Below are positions 37,001 through 46,061 of a stretch of 64,000 nt of DNA, in pieces (position 1 is the stretch's first letter; the number at the start of each line of letters is the position of its first letter). The notes beneath the pieces are model-generated. The model was not told where the DNA came from and made no database searches. It saw only the letters and a program-made list of their open reading frames with translations. This DNA is from Prostheceraeus crozeri (taxonomy: Eukaryota; Platyhelminthes; Polycladida; Euryleptidae), in the NCBI GenBank assembly GCA_907163375.1, contig CAJQUW010009012.1, forward strand, positions 62,001 to 126,000, in the 5' to 3' direction. The translations under genes were made by a program, and so were the position numbers.

Positions 37001-39586
37001 GTCCCAGTTTGGGAGCTCAATTTTGCTGAGGTCCTCTCGCCGGTATATTTTTGATGTGGCCAGGAGTAGATATTTCTAATCATATTATATGCACCAATTT
37101 ATGGGAAACCCATTAGATGGTTGTCGACCCTACAAGAAGCTCGTAGTGACTATGCTGGTTAGCCATTTTTCACAGTAACGCGGATGCAGAACGAGTCTTC
37201 ATTATGGCTCGAAAGAACCGAGCTGATGCTCTCCATCCTGTCCAATGAAACTCTGTAGAGCTTACTGACTGAAAAAAAGGAGGCAACTCTAACTGACAAC
37301 TGGACTTATTCAAAATTCAACTTGCGCCTCTCTTCATTCCTCGCAGTAGGCTAGGCTTTTGTAGGTGCGAACTGTGACTGATGTCTTTGGGCCTTATTAC
37401 CATTAAATTGTGATATACCATGCTGGTCATAAAGATGGAATATTCTGGAAATAGTTCACATTAGTAGCCTTAGTCATTGCTGCTAGCACGAGACAATCGG
37501 CTAAAATTATGTCACTTATTGATACCCTGCAATGTTTTATAACATTTTTAAGCTAGCTCATGTTTCAATCAAGTATTTACTCTGAGAAATGAAAAATATT
37601 TTATCTTAATGGCCAGCGTGGCATAAGATAGACAATTTGTCATATTATAGACATGCAATGATAATTCTTAATGACAATTATTCCTTCGATTCAAATTTCA
37701 CTTTATTGATATCATAAAGTGATGATCCTTGCTTGCAAACATTGTCCGAACGTTGTGCAGGCAAATGAGAGCGTAAATATAGCCTACTGTCCCTAGTTTC
37801 CCGATAAATGATGACTTTGTAAAGCTGTCTGCAGATGCTCATGCCACCTACATTAAAACAATAGAAGAACAACCAAAACTTAAAGAAAAAACGTCAGGAG
37901 AAGGACAGAGGATAGGGCAAAAGATCCAGTCATGAAGACACTTCATACTGATGGATTACAAAATGAACAGAAGGTCAAAAAACTGATGAAACGAAGAGAC
38001 TTAGAAGGATGTCATGACGAGATTCTGAAAAGTCTCATGGATGCGGATGTGGATTTTAAGGTTCTTCTGAATAATAAGTCGAAACTGATGGATAAGAAAA
38101 TCTGTAATTAGATTATTTCGAAAGTTTATGAAGAAAAATATCAATGTTGAGTCAACACTGTTGACCTTGAGTGACGATGTTAATGCTTTTCCATGAAATA
38201 ATTTTTATAAACGTCTCCAGGTAATATACGCAACAGGCCCTATTTCTACCTAATTACAAAGTGCATTTCTAGGTATTTCGAGATATTTTCAGTTGACTAG
38301 TTTCTATTGCATGTATATGCAATATTATGTATTTACGGACTCAGAAAAACAACAGGAAGATTGTGCAATCCAAATATGACACGATTTATAGTCATACATA
38401 TAAGAAGCAGTAAGCTCTTTGAGGTGGTGGGACCGGGCACGAATTTCGAGGGGTGGGTAAGAAAATTCTAAATCCAACCATTGATGATGAGTGTGAGGTC
38501 TGTGATTGTCTATCGTCTGAGCATAACTAATATTAGTAATGTAGTGCATGAGAGTCTTCTGTACATGGTATTTAGAACTATTGTTGACTTTGATGTGGTA
38601 GAGAGATCGCTTGATATTGCGTTGTTGGAAGCCTGTTGGATATAGCATAAAAACCGTTGTTGAATGGATATAGTGAGTTATCGGAGTGCATTTAACTATC
38701 TGCTGCAGATTAATAAAAGTTCTCGTTGATAAAGGATCGGGACCCGAAACGTCCGAGACAAAGCTGTACGTGTAAATATTGTTTTTAACTTTCGCATAAC
38801 TGAAGGGAGCGTGTGATTCTACTTGTATATAAGCTACTAAATAACCACAATACATCTGAAGAATTATATTCATTTCATTGTGCTGATTAGATTTTATATC
38901 GCTCCACCTAAAGCTACATTTCGTTATGCTTCCAACTGCTAAAAATTGCCTTTAAATGAGTATACCAACTCGAAACCGCTCGCGAATAAAGAAGTAGCCT
39001 ACTCCGCTTTTAACGTTCCGAAAAAACTCAGTCATCTTGGAAAATTATTTCATGAGAAGAGCTGACTTAACAATTGGTTCGTTCAGATGCTGTTCCGATA
39101 ATCCACTTTTGAGACCCTTTTTTATAAGTGAAAAAGTCACCATTCCGAGGCTTCAAAAGAAGTATAGTTAAGAAATAACAACAATCTGTGTGTGCCTGAG
39201 TGAGTTAACTTTTCTTGATTTAAAATTTTAAAGGAATGTTGTATATACGAGTAGAATTACTCGATCATACATATTGTAATCATTTATGTTGTGCATGAGT
39301 TGAATGATTAAAGTAATTTATGTGACGCGCAGAAGTTTTTTTTACATCAAGTACTTAAAACATCAAATGCTGTCTCTGTCTAATGAGGAATTTTCTTTTA
39401 CAGTTGGCAACTCTTTCTAAACTTCCGCCTCAAGACGAATTATGTTGGGAGTTGCAGAAAGCATACTTCCCCGATTCAGTTATCACCAGCGAGAATCCGT
39501 CTGACTTCCCGCATACCGAGGAGGCCAAAGACATGGAGAATATCATCAACTACCGAAGCCCACGACCATTCTTCCGCCTCGATTGA
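12912..39586 (+). CDS. ATP5PD: ATP synthase subunit d, mitochondrial (five coding exons)
   Basis: Subunit d of the peripheral stalk of mitochondrial F1Fo-ATP synthase, which holds the F1 head against the turning rotor on the matrix side of the inner membrane. The coding sequence is the join of 12912-13033, 35481-35577, 36543-36620, 36713-36775 and 39404-39586. Phases agree at all four junctions and give 180 aa, against about 161 in human and 178 in Drosophila. Family hallmarks are SAVNWVEFYQK and LKAKSDNLLTR (exon 1), INWAYYKKLIPNAALVDSFE (exon 2, the best conserved block) and AYFPDSVI with DFPHTEE (exon 5). The start is the first ATG, as in homologues that begin with a short basic helix. Introns are 22447, 965, 92 and 2628 bp. 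Intron 1 holds a complete hAT, a LINE, a second hAT and tandem copies of its own 5' end. A possible ATTAAA poly(A) signal lies at 39764-39769. Confidence 0.93.
14337..14402 (+). repeat. Retroposon 3' tail with (AAGT)n
   Basis: AGGACGTTAAACGGATAAAG followed by AAGTAAAGTAAAGTAAGTAA looks like the 3' end of a SINE or truncated LINE ending in a short microsatellite. No body or promoter boxes were recognised upstream. Confidence 0.4.
15309..15422. mobile_element. Hairpin MITE-like inverted repeat, ~114 bp
   Basis: CAAAAAAGACTGAATTC on the left pairs with AAATTCAGTCTTTTTTG on the right, and the inverted repeat extends inward through CTCTCT/GAGAGA. It is non-coding and lies within hAT-2. No target duplication was fixed. 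Confidence 0.6.
15472..15652. mobile_element. Hairpin MITE, ~180 bp with ~65-bp arms
   Basis: The left arm (ACAAATAAAAAGTTAAA, CAGGTTGTCTCTCCCTCGG, ACGCCAGATAATT) pairs almost perfectly with the right arm (AATTATCTGGCGT, CCGAGGGAGAGACAACCTG, TTAACTTTTCATTTGT). It is a compact fold-back non-autonomous element inserted in hAT-2. No coding capacity. Confidence 0.75.
15902..19580 (+). pseudogene. hAT transposase with BED finger and C-terminal coiled coil (multi-exon, broken)
   Basis: It starts with a BED zinc finger (CKYCKKSF, then HENSAVHKR). The RNase-H-like core follows: FKFDETTTSQ carries the first Asp, LGMDGPKVNLAF the second, and GETRWLCM is the RW motif. A frameshift occurs near 16550, another near 16720, and the frame is disturbed around 17110-17225. 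Splice sites suggest an intron from 17480 (AAG|GTAAGT) towards about 18677 and another at 18959-19184 (G|GTGAGT to TTGCAG|TG). After the second, RVKDEILRAGGG resumes. The dimerisation block is SLSHGNAVPERGFSINRK, with the catalytic Glu. The last 130 residues are a charged coiled coil ending in a stop at 19578-19580. The residue block IVDQIRRQWQVYQLESL (about 18360) may be a further exon. Confidence 0.83.
17535..17870 (+). pseudogene. LINE reverse-transcriptase fragment inside a hAT-2 intron
   Basis: Translation gives KAFEVIRHNILL, GVRGCILNWFKSYLNQRSHY and HELNIFADDAT, matching the AFD..H, WF.SYL..R and FADD motifs of CR1/Jockey-type reverse transcriptase. Spacing is shortened and stops are present. 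It lies between the donor at 17480 and the acceptor near 18677 of the hAT-2 transposase gene. Confidence 0.7.
20010..22040. other. ATP5PD intron 1, no gene recognised
   Basis: Apart from the degraded tandem-unit copies at 20010-20380 and about 21310-21550, I see only stop-rich AT-rich sequence. Confidence 0.5.
22047..25489 (+). mobile_element. CR1/L2-like LINE, near full length, (ATT)n tail
   Basis: A non-LTR retrotransposon with an apurinic-type endonuclease and reverse transcriptase, ending in AATAAAGCATTC and an ATT microsatellite at about 25470-25489, the usual tail of the CR1/L2 group. TCACGTGAC occurs just before the proposed 5' end (22038-22046) and just after the tail (25498-25506) and may be the target duplication. 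The 5' boundary is inferred from that. The first 250 bp before the long open frame would be the leader. Confidence 0.75.
22299..25390 (+). pseudogene. LINE polyprotein: endonuclease and reverse transcriptase
   Basis: Open from 22299, with a better start at 22419 (MTSDRLQYSRSHILSLQRD). The endonuclease motifs are LLFNARSLSNKCDDL, DVICITETW, NGGGVALYHK, ILVGDINDL, NILDIIATN and GRSDHKGVF. Reverse transcriptase motifs follow: FRPISLLPFLSKILERLV, LLTVDLQKAFDTVSHHQL, SGVPQGSILGPLLFILFLDD, VMYADDISLIHKF and LAINVCKTKVMFLSRK. The YADD catalytic pair is intact. Frame changes occur near 22890, near 24110 and near 24515. Near 24110 a short tandem duplication of a CTTACCCCC-rich block (24066-24125) disrupts the frame. 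The terminal domain ends with a stop at 25388-25390. A dead but well-preserved copy. Confidence 0.88.
25510..27600. other. ATP5PD intron 1, no gene recognised
   Basis: AT-rich sequence with short frames only. Around 26265-26400 a stretch rich in CAATTA/TAATTG lies beside CAGGGACCATC and could be a decayed hAT end. No partner terminus was found. Confidence 0.4.
27750..27912 (+). repeat. 51-bp tandem repeat, three copies and a partial
   Basis: The unit GCAGAACAACGTAATTCG followed by AAATACGCTTGAGCCATG and GACATTCTTCAAAG starts at 27751, 27802 and 27853, with a shorter fourth copy at 27901. A related single unit (GGCAAAACGACGTATTTCGG) lies at about 27626. Confidence 0.8.
28455..28900. repeat. 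Inverted and direct relatives of the 51-bp repeat
   Basis: Between 28500 and 28680, TTTTGCCTTTTA and AAAATTCTTTCACT recur with about 70-bp spacing, and TTTTCCGAAATACGTTG at 28659 is the complement of the 27750 motif. At 28846 GGCAAAGCAACGTAGTTTGG repeats it in direct orientation. The two arrays may be subterminal repeats of one decayed element. Confidence 0.5.
29590..29631 (+). ncRNA. Hammerhead-ribozyme-like motif (Penelope-type), decayed
   Basis: TTGATAAAGGCTCAGCCGAA followed by ATGTTGGG resembles a hammerhead core (CTGATGA, stem II, GAAA) with GGC-TCA-GCC as stem II. Flanking GTATCCC and GGGAACATAC can pair partly. Minimal hammerheads of this form are carried in the terminal repeats of Penelope-like retroelements. 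The core departs from consensus, so it is probably inactive. No Penelope coding sequence is visible nearby. Confidence 0.45.
29822..31811 (+). mobile_element. hAT element (hAT-3), 2.0 kb, 6-bp TSD
   Basis: The left end CAGGGTTCCCACGC is a perfect inverted repeat of the right end GCGTGGGAACCCTG. CTTCGT lies directly outside both (29816-29821 and 31812-31817). Just inside the left end is a CCCGGGAAAAACG / CCGGCCGGGAAAACG repeat. Only the C-terminal part of the transposase is present, as in hAT-1, and the length (1990 bp) is similar. The element lies in ATP5PD intron 1. Confidence 0.9.
29970..30855 (+). pseudogene. hAT transposase C-terminal remnant
   Basis: Blocks readable in shifting frames are TSVRQLKYFNLRCIAKKMF, ELRCFKPHHIKQHSVDKSF and, at 30366, LSHGQAQVERGFSINKEVSS, the dimerisation motif with the catalytic Glu. 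Then comes a Lys/Glu-rich coiled coil to about 30855. At least three frame breaks are present. The dimerisation block and tail match hAT-2 in design. The BED finger and first Asp are absent. Confidence 0.8.
31830..32345 (-). pseudogene. Possible further hAT coiled-coil remnant
   Basis: Minus-strand translation is rich in Lys/Arg/Glu (DRITLAMVTQVERKWRAKNI) and resembles the C-terminal coiled coils of the neighbouring hAT transposases. There is no catalytic motif and no terminus. The call rests on composition and location only. Confidence 0.25.
32350..35480. other. ATP5PD intron 1, mostly unannotated
   Basis: At 33043-33145 CAGAGCTGGAAAAATTCC is followed by many AATTCCA repeats, which looks like one end of a hAT MITE without a partner. 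At 32405-32465 CTGTCTGTC...CCAGCTAACA is duplicated. A CT microsatellite lies at 34741-34757. No gene is recognised up to exon 2. Confidence 0.45.
35481..35577 (+). CDS. ATP5PD: ATP5PD coding exon 2
   Basis: Acceptor TTATTTTCAG|GATC; donor AAG|GTAAG. The first base completes Arg41, then 32 codons follow including INWAYYKK and LVDSFEKK, the most conserved part of subunit d. Confidence 0.93.
36543..36620 (+). CDS. ATP5PD: ATP5PD coding exon 3
   Basis: Acceptor TTTTTCAG|TATG; donor ACG|GTAAGG; 26 codons in phase 0. YATVQAPKPKD corresponds to the FNALKVPVPED region of vertebrate subunit d. Confidence 0.9.
36713..36775 (+). CDS. ATP5PD: ATP5PD coding exon 4
   Basis: Acceptor CTTTTCTAG|GCTG; donor ATG|GTGAG; 21 codons in phase 0 (ADITKKYIASCQDMKSSAER), part of the long helix of the stalk subunit. 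The preceding intron is only 92 bp. Confidence 0.88.
36985..37340 (+). pseudogene. hAT transposase dimerisation-domain remnant, second lineage
   Basis: At 37171-37245 HSNADAERVFIMARKNRAD is the C-terminal hAT block, but of the SNADAERVFSM type rather than the SHGNAxxERGFSI type of the other copies, so it is from another hAT lineage. The surrounding sequence has stops. It lies in ATP5PD intron 4. Confidence 0.65.
37870..38112 (+). other. Lys-rich coding-like remnant
   Basis: From about 37935 a frame reads TLHTDGLQNEQKVKKLMKRR, DLEGCHDEILKSLMDADVDF and KVLLNNKSKLMDKK before a stop. The charge pattern looks protein-coding, but I do not recognise it. It may be the tail of a transposase. Confidence 0.3.
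38725..38763 (+). ncRNA. Hammerhead-ribozyme-like motif (Penelope-type)
   Basis: TTGATAAAGGATCGGGACCC is followed by GAAACGTC, with TCTCG before and CGAGA after forming a closing helix. GGATC/GACCC can form stem II. This matches the layout of retroelement hammerheads better than the 29590 motif, but the first core block is TTGATAA instead of CTGATGA. It lies in ATP5PD intron 4. Confidence 0.5.
39404..39586 (+). CDS. ATP5PD: ATP5PD coding exon 5 (terminal)
   Basis: Acceptor TTTTACAG|TTGG, 60 codons and a TGA stop. LATLSKLPPQDELCWELQKA and DFPHTEEAKDM align with the Drosophila/vertebrate C-terminal segment (LPYDQMTMED, WPHTPEE). The tail is longer than in mammals. Confidence 0.92.
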   Translation: MATLSKLPPQDELCWELQKAYFPDSVITSENPSDFPHTEEAKDMENIINYRSPRPFFRLD

Positions 39587-40299
39587 TGTCATTTTGATAT
39601 TCTAACATCAGATAATAACTATCATCGTCAGTCTCTTTTTCAGTACCTAGCGGCGACTTTTCGAGCGAGAGTAGTGTGTTTCGAATAGAAATTTGACGAA
39701 TTTCATGGTTGTTTTCCTCCCTTCTAATTCGCGTATTTCACTTAGACTTTTAAAAACTGCGATATTAAATTTTTCATCTGAGAAAGTGTGTGAAAATGGA
39801 TCGACTTATCCTGGTCTTACTTTGATGTGAATTTAGTTTATTATCATAGGCCTACATCAGAATTAATAGGCCTACCTTAAGATTTTATATCATGTATGCA
39901 GCATGAAATTCAAATCAGTGATCATCTCACGATCAAATGTATGTGATATCTATGAAGTGCCTGTCAATTATTGTAACATGTCTATTCAAAAGATCAGTTA
40001 GATTCCTGCTTCTAAAAAGAATCAGTGGATCGTATCTAAAACCATAGCTCTACTGAGGGTGGCGATTTTAACCACCTCAATTATTTTGATGCCATTTATA
40101 GCCTTGATTACGTACGGGAGGCAGAACTAATATGGGCACCCTATGGGTTTTTATACAAAAGAGCGTGTCACACACTAGGCGACATGCCACGCGTCCCAGT
40201 CAAGGCGCACTGAAGTTATGCTTAAGTTTTTGAATGTTAGTAAAACTAACTCAAAAACTACAGTTTTACTTTAGTATTTGACGGCAAGTATAACTACCA

Positions 40300-40515
40300 A
40301 CAGAAAACTGAAGTTTTACTCTGTTTCTTCCATTGAAAATTACTTAGTATATTCAAAGTTCAGAAACTGCAATTTTATTTCAGTTCCCTGCGTTATAAAT
40401 AACTTTAGTATTTTCCTAGTGCAGAAACTGCAATTTTGCTTCAGTTTCCTTCGCTGGAAATAACTAAGTATTTTCCTAGTGTAGAAACCAGTTTCCTTCG
40501 TTGGAAATAACTTAT
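40300..40515 (+). repeat. 60-61-bp tandem repeat, about 3.5 copies
   Basis: The unit CAGAAACTGCAATTTTGCTT followed by CAGTTTCCTTCG and AAATAACTAAGTATTTTCC starts near 40300, at 40361, 40422 and 40482. The last copies are closest to each other. It lies downstream of ATP5PD. Confidence 0.8.
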
Positions 40516-41484
40516 ATAATATAAGTTAATAAGTTACTCGCAAAAACAAGGTATTTTCCGAGTTGTGAATTACGAAGTGAGAAAGTTGCTTGAAGAAATT
40601 GCAAACACGTACACTGAAAGAAACAATGTAAAAAGATATCATGTAATAAGTATTTTTCAGTTTCGCGTCGTTTTTAACTGACATCAATTCTAATTGAATT
40701 GAGATAATAATAAACAATATGAATGGGCTCTAACGCTGAAAATCAATGAGAAGTAGATCAAAGAAGAGATCAAAAAATTTCCCGAATTCGATGATATTAG
40801 TCATCCTCCGATCTCTGAAACAGCAGGCAATTGACCACTTGACATCCAAGGCCGTTGACATTTGATCACACTGTCTTCGGGTATCCAGCTGAGGACCGAG
40901 GTGTCTGTCCTACTTCAAGTATATACAATCAATTATTAAGTTTTGATAATTGATTTGACACATTTTGAGTGACTTTGGAAGTTGACAGGATCAGCATGTA
41001 ATTTGACACATAAATATTCTTAATTTTATCTCATGTCAATCAATGATTCCCTGGGTTAGCTAAATTGTTATTGTAATCAGTATAAAGCATCATCTCAGAG
41101 TTTATTTAAACACAGGTCCACCTTTGTCATGAATAGATTGAAAAATACTTGTGCAACAAAACTCACACGAATAGACAAGGGTGTTTGCAAACAGAAGATC
41201 GAATCCCCACTTCAGCAAGACATTGCGACCTCGAGCGTCGATTATACTGTATTTAGTCCATATTCCAAATAAACATTAATGACATGTTTCCTTATCAGCA
41301 ATGCAACGAAAATCGACAACTGCACAATGCTTCGATGCGACACTGCCTCAATACTGAAGGGTGATAAACATCATCGGCCCTTGGTATTTTCCTCTCAGCA
41401 CCACCCTATACTAAGTAATTTTTTAAAAATGGAAAGAATACTGTTTTATTTTTACCGTAAGTTTTCTATTCTATATACCCTGTG

Positions 41485-41745
41485 GGAAATGCGGCGGTCG
41501 GCTGAGAGTCGAGTAGTCGGACACTCGACCATTGATCGACCGTCGGCAGGAAGTGTACGGGAGCACCGACCGTCGCCGACGGTTGGTCAAGCCAACCATT
41601 AACAGACTTTCAAGCAAGCGACTATGCGACCGTCGACCAACTTTCAAAACGCGACATTCGGCCGACCGTCCAAACGCGAGTCGGCCAACCAAATGTCGCC
41701 GACTATCGGTCGACCAGCAACCGACATGCGCACTACAATATGCAA
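41485..41745. repeat. GC-rich block of inverted GTCGGC/GCCGAC motifs
   Basis: Within 260 bp GTCGG, CCGAC, GTCGACC and GGTCGA recur on both strands, much more GC-rich than the surroundings. It can fold into several stems. It could be a fold-back MITE, but ends and target duplication were not identified. Confidence 0.5.
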
Positions 41746-41769
41746 CGCTGTAGATAAGCAATACTTGCG

Positions 41770-43900
41770 ATGGTGAAAAAATCCAATGCTGACTAAGCTG
41801 GGTTCTTTATCCTTTTCAAACCAACAGATTCTCAATCAAATATCTGATCGGCATGATAACATAGGGTAAAGTGGGGACATATACAGTACAAAACCAGCAA
41901 AACCACTGACGATGACTTCAGTTCTGAAAATACAGACAAAGTTCACACAAATGAATTACAAATCATAAGAGCGAACGGAAAAGGTGAACTTCCAAATGGC
42001 TATGCTAAGTTAAAAGCAAACTTTGCAAATGGAAACATGCTAGAAGAAATACTATAGCAGCTGGCATCTAAAATAGTCAAAAAAATACACATTCCGAAAA
42101 AATTGAGCCTGAGAATGTCTGCATGATGCTTGATGTGTCGATAATTTCTAAGCTAAGCGTAGAAAAACCCATCAGTTTTTAGTTGTTTAGGTGGGTAGAA
42201 GTACTTCGCTGAATAGCTTCCACAAACTTCTTAGAGTAGATTGTTTGAACCAGCTTGTCCCATGATTGAGAAACACACGTCACCATGCAGTGATTCTATG
42301 AATTGCGACCAATTCACGAATCACATCCACAAAATCAAACTTCTTTCCTTATGCTATTGTTCATTTACATTCTCAAACACAAACCACCATGGACAACTTA
42401 CCATGGGACAGTTGGTTTCCTGGAAATCAACCTTCTTAGTGCACAGAAATTGTTTGCACATGCAGGTTCTGTCAAATGCTGAAAATAAATTCAATTAAAA
42501 TTGTTAAAAACTTGCCCAGTTATAAGTATCTACTTCAAAATTCTGTGCATGTTGACAGGTGCAAGCAAGGATCCAACCATGACAATGAACAGGTAGGCCA
42601 CACAGTAAGTTGTAGAATGTGCTGCAATGACAAGACGAGTTCCAAAATAATAGGAGGTACAAATTTTACTGAGAGTGTTACGTGCGTCTTATGATGTATG
42701 GCACATGAAATAAAGATGCATCTTACCACCTGGTCCTGAAATAGTCGTTCCAACAAATTGGGACACCTTCGCTGCTTAATGACATCGGGCATATAACAGA
42801 AGCTCAACAATCAATGACACAGGCACAAAACCAGTGAAAGTCGAGTCTGAATATAGGCACGATGCAATATCACGACAGAGACCTGAAAACCTTGGAAATG
42901 AAGCTATGTTCAAGCATCCTTTGAAAAGCAAAGAATAATGACGTAATGCAAGAAAAACCTGCATGTGCGCATATGAATAGGCCTATTACGAATTTTTTTC
43001 TGGCAAATTGGAAAAATTAATCCATCAGTGAAATTGATTCTTATAGCGGCAAATCAATTAATCAAAACTGGATGGAGGGCTGGTTGCGTACAAATCTCAA
43101 GGATAGCCTATATCCGCCTAATTTCTCGCTCATTGACAATCTGTGGATTCTTCAATTTCTCAAAAACTGGATTTTGAGAAAAATATCGGCTGAGGGCCGC
43201 ACAGATTCTTCACAGAATGTCTTGCACGCGACTTTCACTAGCAAAAACCTCGGTGGATCAGACTTTGAGTGAAACTCCACGCTAAAATAAGCATATTACG
43301 CTAGGAATCTCATAAAATTTCCTTTTGCAAGCATCTAAAATAATAAAGACATGCATGATTTAAAAACATTGAAGAATGGCTATTTGTATGAATCTCTCAT
43401 GTTCACCTGCAAATTGCAGCGACAGCAAAGAAACAGGCTCAACTAAAGATTTCATTGACATTCATCATTACAATCTGGCACTTTATCTGAATACAGGAAA
43501 TTTAGTATCTATATGAACAGTTTATGTTTATGCGATCTTCCCTTTTGGTCATTAAATTGCCAAGTGGCTTCATGAATAGAGAAGTTGAGTGGTGTACGGA
43601 GAAAACTTTGTGAGTTCAATTATATGCCACGATGTTATGAAGGTTGGGATCCTCTGATATAGATAAACAAAAATTTAACATCTTGTTCTTTGCTCATGGT
43701 CTGTTGAAGTCTGAAACGAAAATTTGCGAATTTTGCTAGATTTAATGGACCTGAAGTCCTACTTTCATGTAATCATTGATGTCAATATAGCCGAAGGTGG
43801 CTTTTAATTGTAGAAATATACTGACACCGATTAAATTTGTGGTTGAGCTGCTACAACATAATGGAACGCTATGAATATGGTTAATATGGTTAATAACACA
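41770..43900. other. No gene recognised
   Basis: AT-rich intergenic sequence. A frame at 42241-42498 contains FEPACPMIEKHTSPCSDSMN and a run of aromatic residues, without recognisable domains. I do not support it as a gene. Confidence 0.4.
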
Positions 43901-43908
43901 AAGCGTCC

Positions 43909-44102
43909 CAAAACTGACGCAGAGTAACCACATAATTGACGCATGCGCCCACCGCAGAGTTATCGCATTTGACCGTTAGGGTGTAACACATTTTTGACGC
44001 AGATGAGTCAAAGTCAACTAGCGCAAAACTAACGCATAAGCCCATCGCCGAGCTATCGCATATGACCGTTAAGGTGTAGCACATTCTTGACGCAGATGCA
44101 TC
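43909..44102. repeat. 93-bp tandem repeat, two copies
   Basis: GCCCACCGCAGAGTTATCGC at 43947 recurs as GCCCATCGCCGAGCTATCGC at 44040, followed in both by GACCGTTA and TTGACGCAGATG. Divergence is roughly one base in eight. Confidence 0.75.
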
Positions 44103-44109
44103 GCACACA

Positions 44110-45368
44110 GTACACAGTTTATCATTGTAATAAACTGTACATACATATTGTAAGTGATCTTATGCTATTAATAATTTATGTTTAGCTTAGATCACCAGTA
44201 TACAAGAGGAGTATACACACCTGAGTACAACAAGAACCACCTTAAAAGTAACAAACAAATTCTATTAATACTTAAGCAAGTTGAGACAACCCACTGCATT
44301 ATGAAAATAACAAAACACAGTCAAAAAATACAAAAACTTCTAGAACGATTACAAAAATTATAAATCGCATGTTTCGTATTGATCCATGATCAAATTACAC
44401 TGCCCTCTACTAATTTCACTATGTAAACATCTTTTACAGAAACTTTTATGCAAGCCAACAGAGATGAGGCATTTGAAGGGAAATCGAGGAAAAATTGAGT
44501 TTTACACCCGTTATTGTCACAGTGAATCTTCGATTAGCCAAAACAAAAGTAATTGATACTGGAATGACTGCTAGTGAAAAATTTAGAAAGTTCGACTCAT
44601 AGCTTTACATTATAAAATGAGTCAATCACCCGTTTACAATTACAGGATAATATCGTAAGAAAATAAGTTTTAACGTAATTGCTATCACAATTTCACCATA
44701 CAAGCACCAGTAAGTGTAGTTTTGCGGGTAATTCATAGAAATGAAAGATTCAGAATAGCATTGCTATGCTGAGGAACTGACAGTTTCAATGAAAGCAATA
44801 TACAAAATATCCAAAGCTTTTCAACCAGGACTACAAATTGCCAAATAGGCGCACTTGCAGGGGGCACTGATGATTATTTCATTCAAAAATTACACTTTGA
44901 AGATGATCACTGTCACTGGATCTGTAATATTGCGCATCCCATTATCCAGGTACTGTCCTTTATACAGGGAAACAGTAGTCACCCACCAGCTTCTCACAGG
45001 GGTAGCCGGAATCAAATGTCGGATGCATCTTCGGCATGATCAATTACTTGTAGTACTACTATCACTGCTGCTGCTGCCACTCTCGTTGCTATTGTTAGTC
45101 GAAGTATGTCGGGAACGTTGAACACTCCGCGTCGTACTCCTCCCTTGCAGAAGTCGATCTGCCCTCCGTTGAACCCTCACGACACGTTGAGGCATTCGTC
45201 TGAGGTGCCTGGAAGAAATTCAGAATATAAGTTACTTTTCAAAAAGCAGAAGTAAAGCAGGACATTCAAAAATATAGATTAGATTTTTCTATCGACCATG
45301 TTCGCAACTTTTATAACTGATAAAACTCCACAATTTCAGATTAAAAACATTCGCATGTTGTTCATGAT
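44110..45368. other. No gene recognised
   Basis: AT-rich sequence with a short CTGCTG-rich patch near 45062-45080. Only short frames are present up to the Chapaev target site. Confidence 0.4.
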
Positions 45369-45372
45369 CGCT

Positions 45373-45782
45373 CACGGTGGTCCAGAATGACGTTTAATTG
45401 AAAAAAATTAGAACTCGCATAAATCATACACCATTCGAAAAATCTTTGGTTGGCGAATATTTTTGGCACAATTTAGAAAATTTTTGTCGATATCTCTATG
45501 AGTAGTATAGAAAAATGTATTTTTGTACTCAGAACGACAAAATTCACGTGGGTTCTAAAGTTTAATGGTCGTTAGACGACATTTAACGTGTACAATTCAG
45601 GCTAATAATAATTACTTTATCATTGTAGATAAAAATAACATAAAAATAAATGGCCAAATATGTTCACGGCGACGTTAGTAAGTAGTATGAGTCATATATA
45701 GAGTTCTTTATCTTTCTAAGAAAATAAATAAATTCTTATTACATATATATGACTGACACGGGTCAATTCGAGGACGCTGAGG
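45373..45782 (+). repeat. Chapaev left terminal inverted repeat
   Basis: 410 bp, starting CACGGTGG and ending GGACGCTGAGG. It differs from the right repeat at three positions by hand comparison. It is AT-rich inside and non-coding. Confidence 0.9.
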
Positions 45783-45920
45783 ATACATCTAATGTATTTT
45801 CATAGATGTACCATAGTAGACTAATTTACGATATTAAATAACTTTTGATAACCTAAAATTAAGTTCAATGAAATCAATTTGTCAAAGCTTGATCGAGATT
45901 ATTATTCATGTACACTGAAG

Positions 45921-46061
45921 GCAGAGAGAAATATGAAAGATACAAGTGTGCGCAAGTTATTTGTCATTGCTATCGTTCCAGGCACAAAGGAGACATATCG
46001 CAATATATTGTTACTGTGGAATTTATTGAAACTTACGTCTCCTCATACATTACATCCCTTT
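45921..46061 (+). repeat. 141-bp copy of the element's own transposase segment
   Basis: This segment repeats 47457-47597 with seven differences by hand count (about 95% identity) and encodes ERNMKDTSVRKLFVIAIVPG in the open frame 45879-46064. It lies in sense orientation between the left TIR and the transposase start. It looks like a trace of recombination with a deleted derivative of the same family. Confidence 0.88.
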
